Source: Candidatus Bathyarchaeota archaeon
Lineage (GTDB): Archaea; Thermoproteota; Bathyarchaeia; TCS64
Direction: 5' to 3'
NCBI GenBank assembly: GCA_016783455.1
Contig: JADHWN010000009.1
Location: 1 to 64,000 of the forward strand
DNA length: 64,000 nt
Of this stretch, positions 27,518 through 37,186 are shown in pieces (position 1 is the first letter of the stretch; each line of letters begins with the position of its first letter). The translations under genes and the position numbers were made by a program. Below the pieces are notes generated by a model, which saw nothing but the letters and a program-made list of their open reading frames with translations, searched no databases and was not told the origin of the DNA.

Positions 27518-29441
27518 TTAGATCTTCTGACCGAATCTCCTGAGGAGCTCCACGGTCTCGGGGTATTTTGTTAGGTCAGCGTGGGGGAAGTAGAGGGAGT
27601 TGATGTACTCCTTCTGGAAGTCCTTGTCCGCCGCGAGCTCGTAGTACTTGACCTTGGAGCTGATCTCCTCGGCGTACTCCCTCATCTCAGCGGACATCAG
27701 GGTCATCCTGGCCCCCGTCCCCGCGAGGTTCCCGGCGAACTCGATGCGCTCCAGGGGTATCTCAGGGTACATCCCTATGATGCGGGCGTTCTCGGGATCG
27801 ATGTAGTTACCGAAGGCACCGGCGACTACGAGCTTGCTGATGCTTTCATCGGTGACCCCCATCCTCTGCATCAGGAGGTCTGCGCCGGTGTGGATGGCGC
27901 CCTTCGCCTTCTGGAGCTCCCTGATGTCTCCGAGGGTGATCACGATGTCCGTGTCGATCTCTGTCTCCTTCTTCCAGGCGATCACGAACTCCCAGCCGTT
28001 GAGGCCCTTCCGGAGCCTGTCCGTCCTTTCGGTCATCTCAGTGACGAAGTTCCCACGGGGCATGATAAGGCCCGTCTTCAGGAACTCCGCGGGGGCGTCC
28101 ACGAGCCCGGAGCCGCAGATTCCGATGGGTGACGCATCCCCGATGGTCCTGTAGTAGACGTCGAAGGTGTCGGGGTCGATGCTGATCTTCTCAATGGAGC
28201 CGGTGGTGGCCCGCATCCCGAACTTGATCTCCATCCCTTCGAAGGCGGGGCCCGAGGCGCAGGAGTCCGCCATGACCAAGTCTTTGTTCCCGAGGTCGAT
28301 CTCCGTGTTGGTGCCCACGTCGATGGCCATTACCATCTCGTCGGACTCCAGCATCTTGGACGCTAGAACCACGGCGACGTTGTCGGCCCCCACGAATCCC
28401 CCTATAACTGGGAGGTGGTGGGCGTTGGCTCCCGGGTTGGCTCGGAGGCCTAGGGTGGAGGCCTTGACGTCGACCCCTCTCCTGCCGGCGGGGGTGTAGG
28501 GGGCAAATGCGACGTGTCGGGGCCAGACTCCGAGGAAGAGGAGCTGCATCACGGTGTTCCCCACGAAGTTGAGCTCGTAGATCTCCTCTGGCTTCACGTC
28601 GGCCTTCTCGCAGCACTCCTCGATGATCTCGTTGACCCCCGATATCACGGCTCCCTGGAGCTCGTTGACGGCGTCCCATCCCCCCATCATGACTCGGGTG
28701 ACCCGGGACATGATGTCCTCCCCGAAGGGGATCTGAGGGTTCATCCGGGCGGCGACGCCGACGACTGCTCCAGATCTTAGGTCTAGTAGGAATCCGGCGA
28801 TCTTGGTGGTCCCCACGTCCACTGCGAGCCCGTAGCATCTGTCCGACGTGTCCCCAGGTTCAAGGGCGATGATCCGGTTCCCCCAGACCACGGCGGTGGC
28901 CTCCCAGTCGGCCTCGCGAAGTGTGACTGGGAGGTTCCGATACACGTCGAAGTCGACCCCTAGCTCCGGCAGGCCGTATTGCTCGGTCAATGCAGCCAGG
29001 AGCCTATCCTCGTCGGCTCTGGAGTCCTGGAGCTGGGGCTTGGGCATGGTCACCCTGTACTTCCGTACGAGGGGGCTCGGCTCCACGGGTACATCAAGGC
29101 CCTCCGTCTGGAGCCTCTGACTGCCCACTCTGCTCCTCAGAGGCACGTAGATAACCGTGGACTCCCCCAGGCGGGTCAGGCATGCGAGTCTTATCCCTGC
29201 TTGGACCTCGTCTTCGGAGAGGTGCTTCATCTCGCTCTCAGTTCGTTCAAGACGTGTTGTGGCTTCTCCCATGACTCGGATCTTGCACTTCCCGCAGGTG
29301 CCTTTCCCCGCGCAGAGAGTCGAGATGTCCACCCCGAGGGCCTGGGCTGCCTCCATCACCGTGATGCCTGGGGGGAAATTTGCCCGCTTGCCATGGGGTT
29401 GGAATGTGACCTCGATCTCAGGGGGGGCCAGGTCTGTTCAC
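27518..29441 (-). CDS. Reductive activator of corrinoid proteins (RACE/RamA-like, [2Fe-2S] + ASKHA domain); apparent frameshift near the start
   Basis: DISTLCAGKGTCGKCKIRV Fer2 cysteines; LAVDVGTTKIAGFLLDL, MAIDVGTNTEIDLG ASKHA motifs. ORF track starts at 29359, but Fer2 homology (EIEVTFQPHGKRANFPPGIT) continues to about 29441. Confidence 0.85.
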
Positions 29442-29445
29442 TCTC

Positions 29446-30144
29446 CTAACTGGATCCGTCCTCTTCCTTCATAGACTCCGCGGTGGCGATTATAGTGTCG
29501 ATCAGTGTCTTGATCTTGCTGACGGCCTCCGTGGCGTCTTTGCCGTAGGCGTCTGAGCCTATCCGCTCCCTCCACTCCTCGCTCACGGAGCCGCCCCCGA
29601 TGATGGTCCTTACCTTTCCCTTCATGCCCTCCTTGTCCAGGCTCTGCTCGACGTCCTGCATCGACATGAGGGTGGGGGTCATCAGTGTGGACATCGCGAT
29701 CACCTGAGCCCCCTCGCTCTTCGCCTTCTCTATGAACTCAGGAGTGGGAACGTCCCTCCCCAAGTCTATGACCTCGTACCCCGAGGCGGTTAGCATCACC
29801 TTGACGATGTTCTTACCGATGTCGTGGACGTCCCCCTCCACGACCCCGAGGATGATCTTCCCCTTGGATCTCGATGCATCCTTGGGGATATGAGGCGTCA
29901 GTATGTTCAGCCCGGCGTACATGGCGTCAGCCGATAGGAGCATGTCGGGGAGGAAGTACTCCTTCCTCTCGTACTTGTCCCCCACGAGCTTCATGCCCTC
30001 GGCGAGACCGTGGATTATGGCGTCGTAGGGGGGCACCTCTTCGGCCAGCGCCTCGTTGGCTCCCTCCGCCGCGAGCTCCTCGTCGCCGAGATCGACTGCA
30101 TGTGTCAGCTTCTTGAAGACTCTCTCCCTGGTGCTCTCGCTCAT
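29446..30144 (-). CDS. Corrinoid (B12-binding) methyl-carrier protein
   Basis: VEGDVHDIGKNIVKVMLTASGYEVIDLGRDVPTPEF; start trimmed to MSEST. Confidence 0.9.
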   Translation of the reverse strand: MSESTRERVFKKLTHAVDLGDEELAAEGANEALAEEVPPYDAIIHGLAEGMKLVGDKYERKEYFLPDMLLSADAMYAGLNILTPHIPKDASRSKGKIILGVVEGDVHDIGKNIVKVMLTASGYEVIDLGRDVPTPEFIEKAKSEGAQVIAMSTLMTPTLMSMQDVEQSLDKEGMKGKVRTIIGGGSVSEEWRERIGSDAYGKDATEAVSKIKTLIDTIIATAESMKEEDGSS

Positions 30145-30209
30145 GTATATCAGACCGTTTTTCGGTGGAGATGGTACTATTATCTGTATACCGGATAAAA
30201 TGATTTGCT

Positions 30210-31241
30210 TCACGTCTTCGCGTGTTTGACCACAGCATCGACGAAGGCCTTGATGTTGTCGGTCGGGGTCTCGAGCCAGAAGTCGCATCCGGGAGCCACC
30301 ATGTCCACTCCATCCTTAACGGCGTTATCGACGGCTTCTCCGATCCTCTCGACTGGCCCAGCGTGAATCACGTCATAAGCAGGGATGTTGCCGATAATGG
30401 GATACCCGGGCTGCTTGCCTTCGACTATTCTCCTAGCGCCGTGGATAGGAGTTCTCTCGTCCACCGCGATCGCCGTTGCGCCGCAGTCCATCATGGACTC
30501 GAGGATCGTCATGGTTGATCCGCAGATGTTCAGCACCGTGGGTGTCTTCACCCGTCTGGTTATCTCGCGGAGGTAGGGCTTCACGAACTCGTCGAAGTGG
30601 GTGGGGGAGATGATGTCCGTGGAGGCCCCCATCTCGTGGAGGGTGATCACATTGGCCCCGGCCTCCTCGTAGAGGTTCGCGATCTCCACGTAGGTGTCGA
30701 GGGTGGCTCTGCAGAACTCGTGGACGGTCTCAGGGGACCGCCTCAGCCACTTCAGGAATGAGATGCTGTCCACGAGGTAGCTGCTGATACTCGTGAACGG
30801 CGGGGCCAGGTACGCGTTAACCGGGACGACTCCTCCGAACTCCTCCTTGAGAAGACGGATCGCCTCGACGACCACGGGGACCCTCCCGGCCTCCGAGACG
30901 TCCTCGGGAATACTTAATTCGGATGGCTCAGTGATCTTAAACTCCCTTATCGAAGGCCACCTGGCCGAGCCCTCGTGGAAATCGATCGCGGAACCGAACA
31001 CCTCGGCCTCCACGGTCATGCAGAAGGGGACCGAGACGTTGTCGAGGCCGCAGAGCCTGTGGGCTGCGGAGCCCAGCCTCGCCATCTTTCCGGGGTCGTG
31101 GTGGGCGGCGGGCCAGTGGGCGTCGTAGGCATCCATGAACCCGAGGGTGGCAACGCTGGTGGTATTGACACACGGGGTCCTGTCGGCCTCCTCAGGCCTC
31201 CCATCCAGGACCGCCATGAACCGATCATACGACGAGGGCAT
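30210..31241 (-). CDS. UroD-fold methyltransferase (MtaA/MtbA-like), paralog 1
   Basis: GANVITLHEMGASTDIISPTHFDEFVKPYLREI...LNICGS...APGCDFWLETPTDN. Confidence 0.85.
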   Translation of the reverse strand: MPSSYDRFMAVLDGRPEEADRTPCVNTTSVATLGFMDAYDAHWPAAHHDPGKMARLGSAAHRLCGLDNVSVPFCMTVEAEVFGSAIDFHEGSARWPSIREFKITEPSELSIPEDVSEAGRVPVVVEAIRLLKEEFGGVVPVNAYLAPPFTSISSYLVDSISFLKWLRRSPETVHEFCRATLDTYVEIANLYEEAGANVITLHEMGASTDIISPTHFDEFVKPYLREITRRVKTPTVLNICGSTMTILESMMDCGATAIAVDERTPIHGARRIVEGKQPGYPIIGNIPAYDVIHAGPVERIGEAVDNAVKDGVDMVAPGCDFWLETPTDNIKAFVDAVVKHAKT

Positions 31242-31281
31242 AATGGATCACATTACCCTGCATTGGTTGTATGCGTATCGG

Positions 31282-32238
31282 TCAAGCTCCCCGGGCTTTC
31301 TCGATCTTCTCGACGAACTCAGGGAACAGCTTGTAGAGGGGGTGCTCGTCGGTCAGGGTCTCTATATCATGCTCGATCTGGGCGGTGGATGCGATCATGG
31401 CATCGACGGCGGCGCACGCCGGGAAGACCCAGGGAGCAGCCTCGATGACTCCGTAGAGGAGAAAGTCGGCTCCCAGGGCAAGGGGGACCATCTGGGGAGC
31501 CACGTAGTTGACCTTAGCTACGTCCGGCCCCCATTCCTCTGGCTGTTTCCAGACCGCTGTGGCGTTCCCCGGAGCCCCCCCGGCAGGCAGCCCAAGCTCC
31601 TCCTTCACCCTGAAACACGCCCTGGCCCCCATGCCGATGCTGGGGATGTATGTGAAGATTGTGGTGTCCACCAGGGGCTTGGTGATGCCGGCCCTCTCGG
31701 AGACCTCGAGGAGCCCCAGCTTCTCATCGGTTCCCCTCAGGAGAGAGAGCACGCCCTCGGTGGTCCTGTCCTTGACGTTGTAGGCGAGGAGTATCGCGGC
31801 CTCTATCCCCGAGTCCCTGATGGCGTCGACCTCGGCCTCAGTGGGGGAGTAGATGCTGTTGTAGACTATCCTGTCGGTGAGCCCTATCTCCGTGACGTAT
31901 TCTAGGGCCTCCAGGCGGACCTTGGGGTAGGCATCTAGGAGGATGGGGGCCTCGGTGGCCTCGGAGACGAAGTCGATGTAGCTCCTGGCCGCCTCGATGG
32001 ATGTGCAGACTACGTCCAGCATGCAGGGGTTCCCGGTGAGATCGGAGAGCTCGTCCTGCTTCACTATGAGCTCCATTGCCCGGGTCCTGTCGAAGATCCC
32101 CTTCTTGGGGTCCTCCACGATCTTGTGGCCCTGGTAGAAGATGGATCCGATGAGGGTTGCCGGGAGCTCCCCCGGCTGTCCTCCGATCCTTTTTCCCCCG
32201 ATCTCGTAGATCTTCTGGGGGGTCTCAAACTTGAACAC
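31282..32238 (-). CDS. mtrH: Tetrahydromethanopterin S-methyltransferase subunit H-like (MtrH)
   Basis: MFKFETPQKIYEIGGKRIGGQPGELPATLIGSIFYQGHKIVEDPKKGIFDR...DLTGNP...LTDRIVYNSI. Confidence 0.93.
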   Translation of the reverse strand: MFKFETPQKIYEIGGKRIGGQPGELPATLIGSIFYQGHKIVEDPKKGIFDRTRAMELIVKQDELSDLTGNPCMLDVVCTSIEAARSYIDFVSEATEAPILLDAYPKVRLEALEYVTEIGLTDRIVYNSIYSPTEAEVDAIRDSGIEAAILLAYNVKDRTTEGVLSLLRGTDEKLGLLEVSERAGITKPLVDTTIFTYIPSIGMGARACFRVKEELGLPAGGAPGNATAVWKQPEEWGPDVAKVNYVAPQMVPLALGADFLLYGVIEAAPWVFPACAAVDAMIASTAQIEHDIETLTDEHPLYKLFPEFVEKIEKARGA

Positions 32239-32244
32239 TGCCCA

Positions 32245-33306
32245 TCATCTCCCATACGGCGATTTCCCGAACTCCTTCACCGCCTCGACGAACGCCTTCA
32301 CGTGCGCCGTGGGGGTCTCGAGCCAGAAGTCGCATCCCAGGGCCACCATGTCCGCCCCCTCCTCGATGGCGACCCTGACGTGGTCCCTGATTCGTTCAAC
32401 GGGGCCATTGTGTATGACGTTGTAGGCGCTGACGTTTCCTCCTATGGGGTAGCCAGATTTTACCCGGTCGGCGATCTCCTTCGCGGCCCGCATCGAGGTG
32501 GTCTCCCCGATGGTGATAGCCTCGGCTCCGCACTCCATCATCCCGGTGATGAGTTCCAGATCGCCGCTGACACACTGGCCGCAGATGTGGATTATCCTGG
32601 GAGCCCTGGTTAGGGCCACCATCTTCTTCAGGTAGGGCTTGATGAGATCATCGAAGTGGCGGGGGGAGATGCTGTCGAGGGAGGCCCCCTCCTCCCTGAA
32701 TGTGATGATGTCGGCTCCGGCCTCGACGAAAGCGTTCGCGACCTCTGCATAGCGGGGGTACATCTCGTTGCAGAGCTGGGTGATCTTCTCTGGGGCTCTT
32801 TTAATCCACTTGAGAAACTCGCTGGGCTCCACAAGGTAGCTCCCGATGCTCGTGAAGGGAGCGTTGACGTACGCGATCACGGGGATCTCCCCGCCGTACT
32901 CCTCCCTCAGGATGCCCAGGGCCTTCAGTACCGTGGGGATTCTCCCGGCTGAGAGTAGGTCTCCGGGGATCCGGAGATCGGAGGCATCATCGGCGATGAA
33001 CTCCTTCACCGTGGGCCACTTCACCTGGCCCTCGAAAAAGTCGACCGGTGCGCCGAAGGCCTCGGCCTCGAGAGTCAGGTCGAAGGGAACCGTGATGTTG
33101 TCGAGGCCCGCGAGCATGGATAGGCCAGCGGCGAGCCTCGCCATCTTCTCGGGGTTCCTGTGGGCGTCGGGCCAGTGCGCGTCGAGGGCCTCCATGGAGT
33201 CCAGGGTGTAGGTCCCCACGGAGCTCATAGCGGGGAGCCGATCAATGTCTCGCCTATTCCCCTTCAGGATGGCGGTCAAACGGTCGAAGGCGTTCATGGG
33301 CCTCAC
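32245..33306 (-). CDS. UroD-fold methyltransferase (MtaA/MtbA-like), paralog 2
   Basis: GADIITFREEGASLDSISPRHFDDLIKPYLKKM...IIHICGQC...ALGCDFWLETPT. Confidence 0.87.
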   Translation of the reverse strand: MRPMNAFDRLTAILKGNRRDIDRLPAMSSVGTYTLDSMEALDAHWPDAHRNPEKMARLAAGLSMLAGLDNITVPFDLTLEAEAFGAPVDFFEGQVKWPTVKEFIADDASDLRIPGDLLSAGRIPTVLKALGILREEYGGEIPVIAYVNAPFTSIGSYLVEPSEFLKWIKRAPEKITQLCNEMYPRYAEVANAFVEAGADIITFREEGASLDSISPRHFDDLIKPYLKKMVALTRAPRIIHICGQCVSGDLELITGMMECGAEAITIGETTSMRAAKEIADRVKSGYPIGGNVSAYNVIHNGPVERIRDHVRVAIEEGADMVALGCDFWLETPTAHVKAFVEAVKEFGKSPYGR

Positions 33307-33327
33307 TCTAACATGGTCCTTGATGAT

Positions 33328-34380
33328 TTAAGGCACGCCTGCCGAGGGTAACGAGTGGATCCTCGCGGAATCGACCAGAGCAATGATGTTCCTGTTGGGG
33401 GTCACCGGGGAGATGCCGCAACTAGGCGCCAGGATGTCCACCCCTGCCTCGATGGCCGCCCTGCACTCCTCCCGCACGTCTTCAGGCCCTTTGAGTAGCA
33501 GGGTCACCGTGGTGGAGATGTTGCCCGTTATCTTGGCCTTACCAGAAACCAGCCCCTTAGCCTGCCGGGCGTCCACCTTGTCGGAGATGCTGATGGAGTT
33601 GACCCCGGTCTCCGCCATGTCCCCGAGTATCGGGGTGCAGTTGCCGCAGATGTGAAGGAAAGAAGTCCCGCCGATTGCCTCAACTATCCTGGCGATGGCG
33701 GGCTTGACGATCCCTCGGAACATCCGGGGGCTGATGATGTCCGAGGAGGCGCTGGGGTCGGCGATGGAGATCACGTCGGCGCCAGCCTCCATGAGCGCCT
33801 TGCCGTAGATGGATCCGATCTCGGTGGCGAGCTGGATGAAACCCATGTATTTGTCAGGTTTCCGGATGAGGCCTTTGAGCATGGGCTCGATGCCGCTGAG
33901 GTGGCCTGCGAGGGTGAAGGGGCCCGTCATCCCGGCGACCACGGGGAGGGTGTCCCCCACCCGCTCCTTGAGGATGCTGATCGCCTCCAGTATAACGGGG
34001 ACCCGCTTCGCCATGAGGAGGTCCTCCGGGACCACGACCTCGTCAAAGTCCGTGTAGGGAGTACCTGTTATCTGGGGGATGCTGTCCCTCTTGCTCCCGA
34101 AGTCGGTGTAGCACCCCAGAGCCTCGGCCTCGATGCTGAGGCAGTAGGGGACTCCGGCGACCTCCAGGCCAGTGAGGTCATACGTGGATCTAGAGAGCTC
34201 CGCCATCTTCCCCGGGTCGCGGTGAGCCTCGGGCCAGTAGACCCTGATGGCCTCCATGCTCTCCACGGTGACTGTCTGGGAGCACCCCGAGCAGAAAGTG
34301 GGTATCCTATCGATTGGCCGGTCATTCAGCGCGTTGAAGAGCCGCTCCTTGGGGGTCATATCTGTCATAAGAGTACCCAA
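33328..34380 (-). CDS. UroD-fold methyltransferase (MtaA/MtbA-like), paralog 3
   Basis: GADVISIADPSASSDIISPRMFRGIVKPAI...SFLHICGNCTPILGDMAETGVNSISI...ILAPSCGISPVTPNRN. Confidence 0.9.
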   Translation of the reverse strand: MGTLMTDMTPKERLFNALNDRPIDRIPTFCSGCSQTVTVESMEAIRVYWPEAHRDPGKMAELSRSTYDLTGLEVAGVPYCLSIEAEALGCYTDFGSKRDSIPQITGTPYTDFDEVVVPEDLLMAKRVPVILEAISILKERVGDTLPVVAGMTGPFTLAGHLSGIEPMLKGLIRKPDKYMGFIQLATEIGSIYGKALMEAGADVISIADPSASSDIISPRMFRGIVKPAIARIVEAIGGTSFLHICGNCTPILGDMAETGVNSISISDKVDARQAKGLVSGKAKITGNISTTVTLLLKGPEDVREECRAAIEAGVDILAPSCGISPVTPNRNIIALVDSARIHSLPSAGVP

Positions 34381-34480
34381 TCCGTCCTCGTAAATCGTAC
34401 ATGTGTTTCATTTTAAAGACCGATCATAGAGTGAAACCCCGCTAGGTCCTCGCGCGCGCAGTATGATCGAGCGAAACGAA

Positions 34481-35626
34481 TCATATGTACTGTAGTATGG
34501 ATCTTGGATGCTCGTTCTTCAGATCCAAGTAGTAACTGCAGAACCATCGGAGGATCACCAAGCCGATGATCCAGAAGGCTCCCGTCTCCCAGAGGTTGAG
34601 ATCGTAGAATCTGGGCTGGTCCATCCAGAAGGGGCGGATGCGATAGAGAATCAGGTGGGCGACGTAGAAGAACAACGGGGTCCTACCGAAGAGGAGAACG
34701 GTCTGGACTAGCCTGTTCTCAATGAACCTCGATTCTTGGAGGTGCAGCCCCAATGCCAGGAATATGAACATCTCCCCCAGGGTGAACAGGAGGAACGCAA
34801 GGCTCGGAGGGTACTTCGACACTGACAGCCAGGCCACGAGGGTGTCCCCGCTTCTTGGTACGAGGACTCCGAAGCCGTTCATCCACCTTACCGCAACGAA
34901 AAGGACCCAACTCAGTATCCCCGCAATCCCCAGGGAGACCTTGAGCCCGCGCATCCGCTCCTCTCCGAGGGAAGAGATTAACACCCCGAACACCCAGCCC
35001 AGCCCCATAACCCCGATCCAGGGGATAATTGGATAGAGGCCGCCGAATGGCCATTGCACGCGCATCGACGCCGGTTCGTGGAGGATGACCCTCAAGTAGA
35101 ATCCAATGCCTTGGTTTCGAATGAAATCAAGGTTGAGATAAGGATGGAAAAGAACGACAGCAAGTGAACCGACAAGGATCGCTGGTGTGGGCAGCCGCCT
35201 CAGCACACTCCAAAGTATGAAGCAGGCCCCGAAGCAAGCCATAACCCCGAAGTAGAGGGGACCCGTCCCGAAGGCAGGGCCCACGATGTAGATGGCCAGC
35301 AACCACATGATCATGCCCCTCGTCGCCAATCTCTTGCTGATGCTCCACTGATCCTCGCCTCTGTTGAGGCGCTTTAGAGTGGAGAGGGCCATTGAGGCAC
35401 CCGCTAGAAACATGAAGGCGGGGGCGCAGACGTGGGTGAGGAGCCTGAGGTAGAACTGGTTGACATCGACAACGTAGGGGAAGTAGCCCCTCAAGCCCTC
35501 GCCACCCATTTTGCCTGGGTTCCAGAAACCCGAGACGTGGTCCCAAGCCATGAAGACCATCACGATCCCCCTAGCGAAGTCTATGAAAGGGAGCCTTGAG
35601 GAATGGCTAGTTGTAGAGGAGGTCAT
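34481..35626 (-). CDS. DUF1624/HGSNAT-like multi-pass acyltransferase-type membrane protein
   Basis: RLPFIDFARGIVMVFMAWDHVSGFWNPG; repeated TM segments. Confidence 0.7.
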   Translation of the reverse strand: MTSSTTSHSSRLPFIDFARGIVMVFMAWDHVSGFWNPGKMGGEGLRGYFPYVVDVNQFYLRLLTHVCAPAFMFLAGASMALSTLKRLNRGEDQWSISKRLATRGMIMWLLAIYIVGPAFGTGPLYFGVMACFGACFILWSVLRRLPTPAILVGSLAVVLFHPYLNLDFIRNQGIGFYLRVILHEPASMRVQWPFGGLYPIIPWIGVMGLGWVFGVLISSLGEERMRGLKVSLGIAGILSWVLFVAVRWMNGFGVLVPRSGDTLVAWLSVSKYPPSLAFLLFTLGEMFIFLALGLHLQESRFIENRLVQTVLLFGRTPLFFYVAHLILYRIRPFWMDQPRFYDLNLWETGAFWIIGLVILRWFCSYYLDLKNEHPRSILQYI

Positions 35627-35792
35627 TACTCTCCGCGAGGCTCAATAGTTTAGATAAGATTTGTCATAATCTTAACAGTCTAAAATTTATTACGCGCGCA
35701 TAAAAATGAAACAGTTCAACGTTTTAAAAGAATGTGTGTAGGCTGCTTCCTCCATTTTAAACGAAGGGAAGCCCTATCATATCCTGATCGCG

Positions 35793-36590
35793 TTGAGGCT
35801 AAGCATCACCACTGACATGTTCAACTACTCCTTCAGACCAGGATTCGAGAGGAAGTTTAGACTCTTCAAGGAAACGGGGTTTGACTACATTCACTGGTGC
35901 GACAACTGGAACGATGACAAGCTCTACTCCCGGGATGAGATGCACGGGATATACGGATTCATCGAGAATGCTGGGCTCAAGTGCCTCGATGTACACGGGA
36001 CAGCGACCAAGAGGATCGCCATCGATACCTTCGACGACGAGGCGCACAGGAAGTACATCAGCCTCCTAGAGAACCGGATAGAGTTCTGCCACCTCATAGG
36101 CGGAGACGCAGTGGTAGTTCATCCCCCAAGATACCACGCAAGCGACATCGAACGGCGCTTCTCACGATCATTGGACGTCATCGAAGCCGTCAAGGGCCTC
36201 TGCCAGGACCTAGGCGTCAACCTCGCAGTGGAAAACTGCCACAGGGATGATCACCTCCTCCTGGAGCGTTACTTCACCCTCTATGAACCCGAACTCGTGG
36301 GCTTCTGCTACGACTCGGGACACGCCAACATCCATGACAACCTCGACGACCTCCTCCAGTACAGGGATATAGTCACAGTCACGCACCTTCACGACAACAA
36401 GGGGAAAAAGGATGACCATCAGCCCCCCGGGTTCGGAACTGTAGACTGGGAAAGGGTCATCGAGTGGCTGGATGGCCTCGGGAAACCGCTTAACTTCGAG
36501 GTTACCCACAACCCATTGCTCTTCTTGGGCTCCATGAAGGGATTCCTGAAGCGAACATGGGAGTCGATAGAGTCCCTGAAAGTAGTATAG
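35793..36590 (+). CDS. Sugar phosphate isomerase/epimerase (AP endonuclease 2 TIM barrel)
   Basis: LAVENCHRDDHLL...VGFCYDSGHANIHDN...VTHLHDNKGKKDDHQPPGFGTVDW. Confidence 0.85.
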   Translation: MRLSITTDMFNYSFRPGFERKFRLFKETGFDYIHWCDNWNDDKLYSRDEMHGIYGFIENAGLKCLDVHGTATKRIAIDTFDDEAHRKYISLLENRIEFCHLIGGDAVVVHPPRYHASDIERRFSRSLDVIEAVKGLCQDLGVNLAVENCHRDDHLLLERYFTLYEPELVGFCYDSGHANIHDNLDDLLQYRDIVTVTHLHDNKGKKDDHQPPGFGTVDWERVIEWLDGLGKPLNFEVTHNPLLFLGSMKGFLKRTWESIESLKVV

Positions 36591-36841
36591 GTTCGCCATC
36601 CCAGTAGGTTTTAATGGGTTTTGGATAGAAACAAGAAGTGGGACAGGTACACGAGCTGGAGTTACCTAGAGTTGGGCACCGATTACCTTGACTCTCACGC
36701 GTGATCTGAGGGTGGCTCTCCTTCCAGAACTTCCCAGTGAACTCGTTGTACTCCTCGAACCCGCGTTGATTCTAGTTAACTTAAAGGATAAGTAAACCTG
36801 CCCAGAACGTTTATTATTTCGTCCCGTTGTAATGCGCTGTA

Positions 36842-37067
36842 ATGTCCTTCGACGTAGACAAACAGAACTTCGAGAACATGGTTCACTACAACTCCAAAGC
36901 TTAGGTTTATTCAGAGAGGATGGGACCCCTATCAAGTCCTAACCCTACCAGAGAGGCAACGCCTAATCAAAGAAGGGATCCTGAAAAACGGAAGCAGGAA
37001 CGACGACATAATACTGTCAGAAAAAGCAATGGAGCTCCTAAACGATATCTACAAGAATCCGCTCTAG
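36842..37067 (+). pseudogene. Small wHTH-like gene with apparent frameshift (paralog of 43496..43723)
   Basis: MSFDVDKQNFENMVHYNSK // LRFIQRGWDPYQVLTLPERQRLIKEGILKNGSRNDDIILSEKAMELLNDIYKNPL* resembles ...VNYHEKELRRIQKGTSASKVFNLSERHRLLRYGVLIRKG... Confidence 0.5.
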
Positions 37068-37186
37068 ACGCGCACGCAGACCGCCAAACATGATAAAGTT
37101 AGGACGTTGAAACTAAAGACTCGCGTGCGTGAATGGTCCCATTATCACTATTAGGTGCACCACTTATTTCGTGCATTGATTAGGAT

